From DASYPQ01 sp041488095 (GTDB taxonomy: Bacteria; Planctomycetota; UBA1135; GCA-002686595), in NCBI GenBank assembly GCA_041488095.1, contig JBGPOP010000043.1, positions 1 through 37,485 of the forward strand: a stretch of DNA of 37,485 nt, read 5' to 3'. The notes under the pieces were generated by a model. It made no database searches, was not told where the DNA came from, and saw only the letters and a program-made list of their open reading frames with translations. This document shows positions 33,650 through 37,485 of the stretch, piece by piece (positions within the stretch are counted from its first letter, which is position 1; every line of letters starts with the position of its first letter). A program made the position numbers and the translations under genes.

Positions 33650-33754
33650 ATGACGGATCGCGAGTTCGGCGCGTCCGAAGCGGAGAACTTCGTCCGTCGC
33701 CTCGACTTTCCGAGGAGCGAGCGAGCATTCGACGCGGCGTTCTCGGAGGGGTGA
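33650..33754 (+). pseudogene. Orphan copy of the isomerase 3' end (possible 34-codon ORF)
   Basis: Positions 33650-33754 match the last 105 nt of the isomerase gene (30529-30633) with no indel. Of the ~34 codons, eight differ synonymously and only one changes the residue (Met to Thr, second codon). Weaker similarity extends ~30 nt upstream and then stops. The copy keeps an ATG and the TGA, so a 34-residue peptide ending AAFSEG could be made, with GAGAG 7 nt before the ATG, but translation is unproven. It lies between the stop of FG-GAP gene 1 and the leader of gene 2. The rest of 33613-33940 holds no recognised gene. Confidence 0.85.
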
Positions 33755-33865
33755 GGGCCGTTCCCCCTCTTCTGGCAGTCGGCTGAGCTTGTCCCTGGAT
33801 CCCGGTCCGAGGACTGAGCCTCTCTCGGGAAACACGGGCACAACTGCAGGGCCTTCAGGGCTCCC

Positions 33866-33894
33866 TTGTGGTGCCGTCGTCCCTGGGCTAGCGT
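33866..33894 (+). promoter_or_regulatory. Candidate sigma-70-like promoter for FG-GAP gene 2
   Basis: TTGTGG and TAGCGT are separated by 17 nt and end 46 nt before the ATG at 33941. The arrangement resembles the candidate before FG-GAP gene 1 although the surrounding leader sequences are not similar. This is pattern matching by eye only. Confidence 0.3.
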
Positions 33895-33940
33895 CGCTCG
33901 ACAGAGGCTCCCGTGGTTCGACGACGGGAGAGGAGTCACG

Positions 33941-36673
33941 ATGCTCGCCACGACGCAATTCTCCCGCAGCGTCTTCGTGTCTGCGGCGTTCCCCTTTCTC
34001 TGCCCGCTGGCCCTCGGTCAGTCGGGAGCACCGATCTTCCCGGCCCCGCTCTATGGCACGGGCGGCCTCGGTCCCTCCTCGATCGCCGTCGGGGACGTGA
34101 ACGGAGACGGCTGGCCGGACGTCGTGGTCGCGAACCTCGACTCCGACACCCTATGCGTGCTGAAGGGGAACGCGCAGGGAACGCTCGACAGCCCGGAGTG
34201 CTATCCCTCCGGCGGCTCCCACCCGTGGTCCGTCGCGCTCGGTGACGTGGACGGAGACGGCCGGATCGACGTCGTCGCTGCGAACTACGATTCCGACACC
34301 GTCTGTGTGCTCAAGGGGAACGCGCAGGGAACGCTCGACAGCCCGCAGTGCTACGCCTCGGGCGGCTCGAATCCGTCCTCCGTCGCCGTCGCAGACCTGA
34401 ACGGGGACGGCCGGATGGACGTCGTGGTCGCCAACCACGCCTACTACGGCAATGTCTGCGTGCTGCGGGGAAACGCGCAGGGGACGCTCGACGCCGCGGT
34501 GGCTTACGACCCCGGCGGCTTCAGCCCGTCCTCCGTCGCAGTCGGCGACCTGGATGGAGACGGCCGGCTGGATGTCGTGGCGGCGAACTCCCAATCCGGC
34601 AGCGTCTGCGTGCTGAAGGGAAACGCGCAGGGGACGCTCGACGCCGCCGTGTGCTACGGCTCGGGTGGCTACTCCCCGTCCTGCGTCGCCGTCGGGGATG
34701 TGAGCGGAGACGGCCGACTCGACGTGGTCGTCGTGAACGGTGATTCCAACAACGTCTGCGTGTTGAAGGGGAACGAGAAGGGCACGCTCGACGGCGCGGT
34801 CGCGTACGCCTCGGGCGGCTCCTACCCGACCTCCGTCGTCCTCGGCGACGTGAGCGGAGACGGCCGGCTGGATGTGGTGGTCGCGAACTCCGATCTCCAA
34901 GCCGGCGACGTCTGCGTCCTGAAGGGGAACGAGCGGGGGACGTTGGACAGGGCGGTGCCGTACGGCTCCGGCGGTTTGATCGCGAGTGCCCTCGCCGTCG
35001 GCGATGCGAACGGGGACGGCCGGCTGGACGTGGTCGTGGTAAACGCCGAATCCAACGACGTCTGCGTGATGAAGGGGAACGAGCAGGGGACGCTGGACAG
35101 TGCGGTGCCCTACTCCTCGGGCGGCCTCCAACCCTCGTCCGTCGCCATCGGCGACGTGAGCGGGGACGGCCGGCTGGACGCGGTGGTGGCGAACTACGCT
35201 TCTCACACCGTCTGCGTGCTGAAGGGGAACGAGCACGGGACGCTCGTCAGCGCGGGACTCTACGACTCGGGCGGTCTCTACCCGTCGTCCGTCGCCATCG
35301 GCGACGTAAACGGGGACGGCCGGCCGGACGTGGTGGTGACGAACTACGGCTCTCACAACGTCTGCCTGCTCGCGGGAAATGCGCACGGGACGTTGGAGCC
35401 CGCGGTGCCCTACGATTCGGGCGGGCTCTATCCCTCCTCCGTCGCCATCGGTGACGTGACCGGAGACGGCCGATTGGACGTGGTGGTCGCGAACTTCTCG
35501 ACCGGCAACGTCTGCGTGTTGAAGGGGAACGCGCAGGGCACGCTCGACAGCGCGGTGTCCTACGCGTCGGGTGGTTTCTACCCGTCCTGCGTCGCCCTCG
35601 GGGACGTGAGCGGAGACGGTCGGCCGGACGTGGTGGCGGCGATCTCACTCTCCCAGAAATCCGGCAGCGTCTGCGTGCTGAAGGGGAACGCGCAGGGGAC
35701 CTTGGACGGCGCGGCCCTCTACCCGTCTTGCGGTCCCGAGCCCACTTCCATCGCCATCGGGGATGTGAGCGGAGACGGGAGGCTGGACGTCGTGGTCGGG
35801 AACTACCACTTCAATGGCTCCTCCCAGTCCAGGGACGTCTGCGTGCTGACGGGAAACGCTCAGGGGACGCTCGACAGCGCGCTGGCCTACGCATCGGGCG
35901 TCTCCGGACCGTTCTCCGGCGCTCTGTCGGTCGCCCTCGGGGACGTGAGCGGAGATGGAAGGTCGGACGTGGTGGTTGCGAACGACCCTTCGAACAACGT
36001 CGGCGTCCTGACGGGGAATGCGCAGGGCACGCTGGATGCCGCGGTGCTCTACGCGTCGGGGCGCTCCAGACCGTCCTCGATCGCCGTCGCGGACCTGAGC
36101 GGCGACGGCCGGCTGGATCTCGTCGTGACGAACGACGAGTCCGGCACCGTCAGTCTCCTGCTCAATCAGCTCCCGCCCCTGCACGGAGTTCCCACCTGCT
36201 TCGGCGACGGGACGCAGGGTCACTGCCCGTGCGGAAACCAGGGTGCCCCGGGGCACGGATGCCAGAACTCCAGCCGGACGGGCGGCGCGGTGCTGTCCAC
36301 GAGCGGCGCGTCGCGCTTGTCGAGCGACGACGTGGTGCTCACCTCCTCCGGCGAGCTGCCCTCGGCTCTCAGCATCTTCCTCCAGGGCTCGACCGACATC
36401 CCGAGCACGAGCTTCGGAGACGGCCTCCGCTGCGCCGGCGGAGTGCTCGAGCGCCTGTACGTCAAGAGCGCATCGGGCGGTGTCGCCTCCGCGCCGGGCG
36501 CGGGCGACCTCTCGATCTCCGGGAGGTCGGCGAGCCGCGGCGATCCGCTGGGGCCCGGATCGGTGCGCACGTATCAGGTCTACTACCGCGATCCGGAGAC
36601 CGGCTTCTGCCCCGATCCTCCGGGCGGCACGTTCAACGCGTCGAGCGGGCAGCGCATCACCTGGAATCCATAG
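33941..36673 (+). CDS. Secreted FG-GAP repeat protein 2 with six-Cys C-terminal domain
   Basis: A 910-residue paralog of the previous FG-GAP protein. The signal peptide (FVSAAFPFLCPLALGQSG) differs from that of gene 1. It again has 14 repeats of about 50 residues with cores such as GDVNGDGWPDVVVAN, GDLDGDGRLDVVAAN and GDVTGDGRLDVVVAN and a recurring VCVLKGNAQGTLD. Repeats 3, 6, 11 and 12 have small insertions. The C-terminal domain matches gene 1 closely: FCFGDG-type start (CFGDGTQGHCPCGN), GCQNS, FGDGLRCAGGVLERLYVK, TYQVYYRDP, FCPDPPGGTFN. The ATG at 33941 has GAGAGGAG 6 nt upstream; the frame is open for 75 nt before it, without a signal-like sequence. It is the second unit of a tandem array with a ~3.1 kb period. 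Confidence 0.9.
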   Translation: MLATTQFSRSVFVSAAFPFLCPLALGQSGAPIFPAPLYGTGGLGPSSIAVGDVNGDGWPDVVVANLDSDTLCVLKGNAQGTLDSPECYPSGGSHPWSVALGDVDGDGRIDVVAANYDSDTVCVLKGNAQGTLDSPQCYASGGSNPSSVAVADLNGDGRMDVVVANHAYYGNVCVLRGNAQGTLDAAVAYDPGGFSPSSVAVGDLDGDGRLDVVAANSQSGSVCVLKGNAQGTLDAAVCYGSGGYSPSCVAVGDVSGDGRLDVVVVNGDSNNVCVLKGNEKGTLDGAVAYASGGSYPTSVVLGDVSGDGRLDVVVANSDLQAGDVCVLKGNERGTLDRAVPYGSGGLIASALAVGDANGDGRLDVVVVNAESNDVCVMKGNEQGTLDSAVPYSSGGLQPSSVAIGDVSGDGRLDAVVANYASHTVCVLKGNEHGTLVSAGLYDSGGLYPSSVAIGDVNGDGRPDVVVTNYGSHNVCLLAGNAHGTLEPAVPYDSGGLYPSSVAIGDVTGDGRLDVVVANFSTGNVCVLKGNAQGTLDSAVSYASGGFYPSCVALGDVSGDGRPDVVAAISLSQKSGSVCVLKGNAQGTLDGAALYPSCGPEPTSIAIGDVSGDGRLDVVVGNYHFNGSSQSRDVCVLTGNAQGTLDSALAYASGVSGPFSGALSVALGDVSGDGRSDVVVANDPSNNVGVLTGNAQGTLDAAVLYASGRSRPSSIAVADLSGDGRLDLVVTNDESGTVSLLLNQLPPLHGVPTCFGDGTQGHCPCGNQGAPGHGCQNSSRTGGAVLSTSGASRLSSDDVVLTSSGELPSALSIFLQGSTDIPSTSFGDGLRCAGGVLERLYVKSASGGVASAPGAGDLSISGRSASRGDPLGPGSVRTYQVYYRDPETGFCPDPPGGTFNASSGQRITWNP

Positions 36674-36737
36674 GTGCGTGAGGAGCTCGCGCTCCTCGAC
36701 CCGCTCCGCGTGGATCCCTACACTGGCGCGCCCTCCG

Positions 36738-36821
36738 CCCGCGCGAGGCCGAGAACTTCGCGCGGCGGCTGGACTTCCTGCGCAGCGAGCCGCATTCGAC
36801 GCGGCGTTCTCGGAGGGGTGA
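36738..36821 (+). pseudogene. Second, frameshifted orphan copy of the isomerase 3' end
   Basis: From about 36745 the sequence reads EAENF-R-RLDF-RSE in the isomerase frame and then loses one base (CGCGCC versus CCGCA), so the final codons and the TGA at 36819-36821 are out of frame. The last 28 nt are identical to those of the isomerase gene. It is more diverged than the copy at 33650-33754 and has amino-acid changes (Val to Ala, Pro to Leu). It sits between FG-GAP gene 2 and gene 3. Nothing else was recognised in 36674-36957. Confidence 0.75.
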
Positions 36822-36957
36822 GTGGCAGAAGGCCTGCGGCCGGGGTGCTGCTTGAGTACAATCCTAAGCCCCGTTCACTGAATCCCAGCGGCAACCGGTC
36901 AGGACGTGCATGTGCGTCATGGACCTGGGTGATGTGACGGTGAGAGGGGGTTGCCTC

Positions 36958-37485
36958 ATGACTCTCCGCGCTCTCGCACAGCTCGTCCATCCTCTTCGCG
37001 TTGCGTGGATTGCCCTCGTCTCGCTCTCGTTGCCATATGGACTCGCGGCTGGGCAGGAAGGGCCGCCGATATTCCCTGGACCGGTGTTCGCCTCGGGCGG
37101 GAGCTACCCGGTCTCGGTCGCGATCGGGGACGTGAGTGGCGACGGGCGGCTGGACGTGGTCGTGGCGAACTACTTCTCGAACACGGTCTGCGTGCTGAGG
37201 GGCAACGAGGGCGGCACGCTCGACGCAGCCGTTTCCTACGCCTCAGGCGGGAGCTTCTCGCTCTCGGTCGCGATCGGGGACGTGAGCGGAGACGGGCGGC
37301 CGGACGTGGTCGTAGCGAACTACAGCTCGAGCACGGTCTGCGTGCTGAGGGGCAACGAGGGCGGCACGCTCGACGCGGCCGTTCCCTACGCCTCGGGCGG
37401 GATCGGCCCGTACTCGATGGCGATCGGGGACGTGAGCGGCGATGGGCGGCCGGACGTGGTCGTGGCGAACTACTTCTTCTCGAAC
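36958..37485 (+). CDS. Secreted FG-GAP repeat protein 3 (3'-truncated by window edge)
   Basis: An open frame from the ATG at 36958, preceded by GAGAGGGGG at ~8 nt, runs 176 codons to the window end without a stop. It has a signal peptide (WIALVSLSLPYGLAAGQ), then PPIFPGPVFASGG and at least three repeats of 50 residues (GDVSGDGRLDVVVANYF, GDVSGDGRPDVVVANYS, GDVSGDGRPDVVVANYF) with VCVLRGNEGGTLDAAV. The repeat wording GGTLDAAV matches the first four repeats of FG-GAP gene 1 rather than gene 2. The C-terminal domain, if present, lies outside the window. Confidence 0.88.
   Translation, partial: MTLRALAQLVHPLRVAWIALVSLSLPYGLAAGQEGPPIFPGPVFASGGSYPVSVAIGDVSGDGRLDVVVANYFSNTVCVLRGNEGGTLDAAVSYASGGSFSLSVAIGDVSGDGRPDVVVANYSSSTVCVLRGNEGGTLDAAVPYASGGIGPYSMAIGDVSGDGRPDVVVANYFFSN

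Noticed and set aside
31048..37485. Regular 150-bp repeats as a CRISPR or satellite array
   Set aside because: The repeats are coding, in frame, and encode FG-GAP blades with no spacer structure.

Overview
The window is GC-rich, gene-dense bacterial chromosome. The best lineage clue is a cysteine-rich C-terminal domain (FC-GDG, CPCGN, GC-NS, RCAGG, YYRDP, FCP-P) on three secreted proteins, together with a linker of the type CNQNGVQDACDI...DGDGIPDEC. From memory of the families, both are typical of Planctomycetota, so an uncultured planctomycete or close relative is likely (inference). No rRNA, tRNA, CRISPR array or recognisable transposase was seen.

Layout. 2-1977: the end of an unknown gene, then a three-lipoprotein operon (CsgG-like, DUF4810, DUF799). 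2181-3950: a secreted glucose/sorbosone dehydrogenase-like protein. 3970-9003 (minus strand): the translation operon nusA-infB-rbfA, followed 11 nt later by a Bcp-type peroxiredoxin whose peroxidatic cysteine codon is an in-frame TGA with a SECIS-like hairpin behind it, i.e. a probable selenoprotein. 9260-16390 (plus strand): a repeat-rich HEAT/TPR-like protein, an RlmI-like methyltransferase, thiS, thiG, a CPBP membrane protease, a gamma-carbonic-anhydrase-like protein and larE, mostly overlapping or closely spaced.

16391-20185 is an accessory patch: a deleted relic of an aldo/keto reductase gene, a HepT-MntA toxin-antitoxin pair, an FG-GAP repeat protein, the intact aldo/keto reductase, and a deleted relic of a DUF1016 nuclease gene. 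20186-27155 holds an LtaS-like membrane protein and two tandem paralogous sulfatase-fold membrane enzymes with Thr in place of the FGly cysteine. 27134-28234 (minus) is an intact DUF1016/PDDEXK gene; it and the relic share a palindrome whose arms differ by compensatory changes. 28352-30633 is a Gfo/Idh/MocA oxidoreductase plus sugar-phosphate isomerase/epimerase operon.

30634-37485 is a tandem array of at least three large secreted FG-GAP genes. Each is preceded by a copy of the 3' end of the isomerase gene (the real one, then two orphan tails), so the array has a roughly 3.1 kb period. The first two complete members carry 14 repeats of about 50 residues, consistent with two seven-bladed propellers, plus the six-cysteine C-terminal domain. 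The strongest leads are the Sec-peroxiredoxin with its hairpin, the repeated isomerase tails that have diverged almost only at synonymous sites, and the covarying palindrome in DUF1016 genes.
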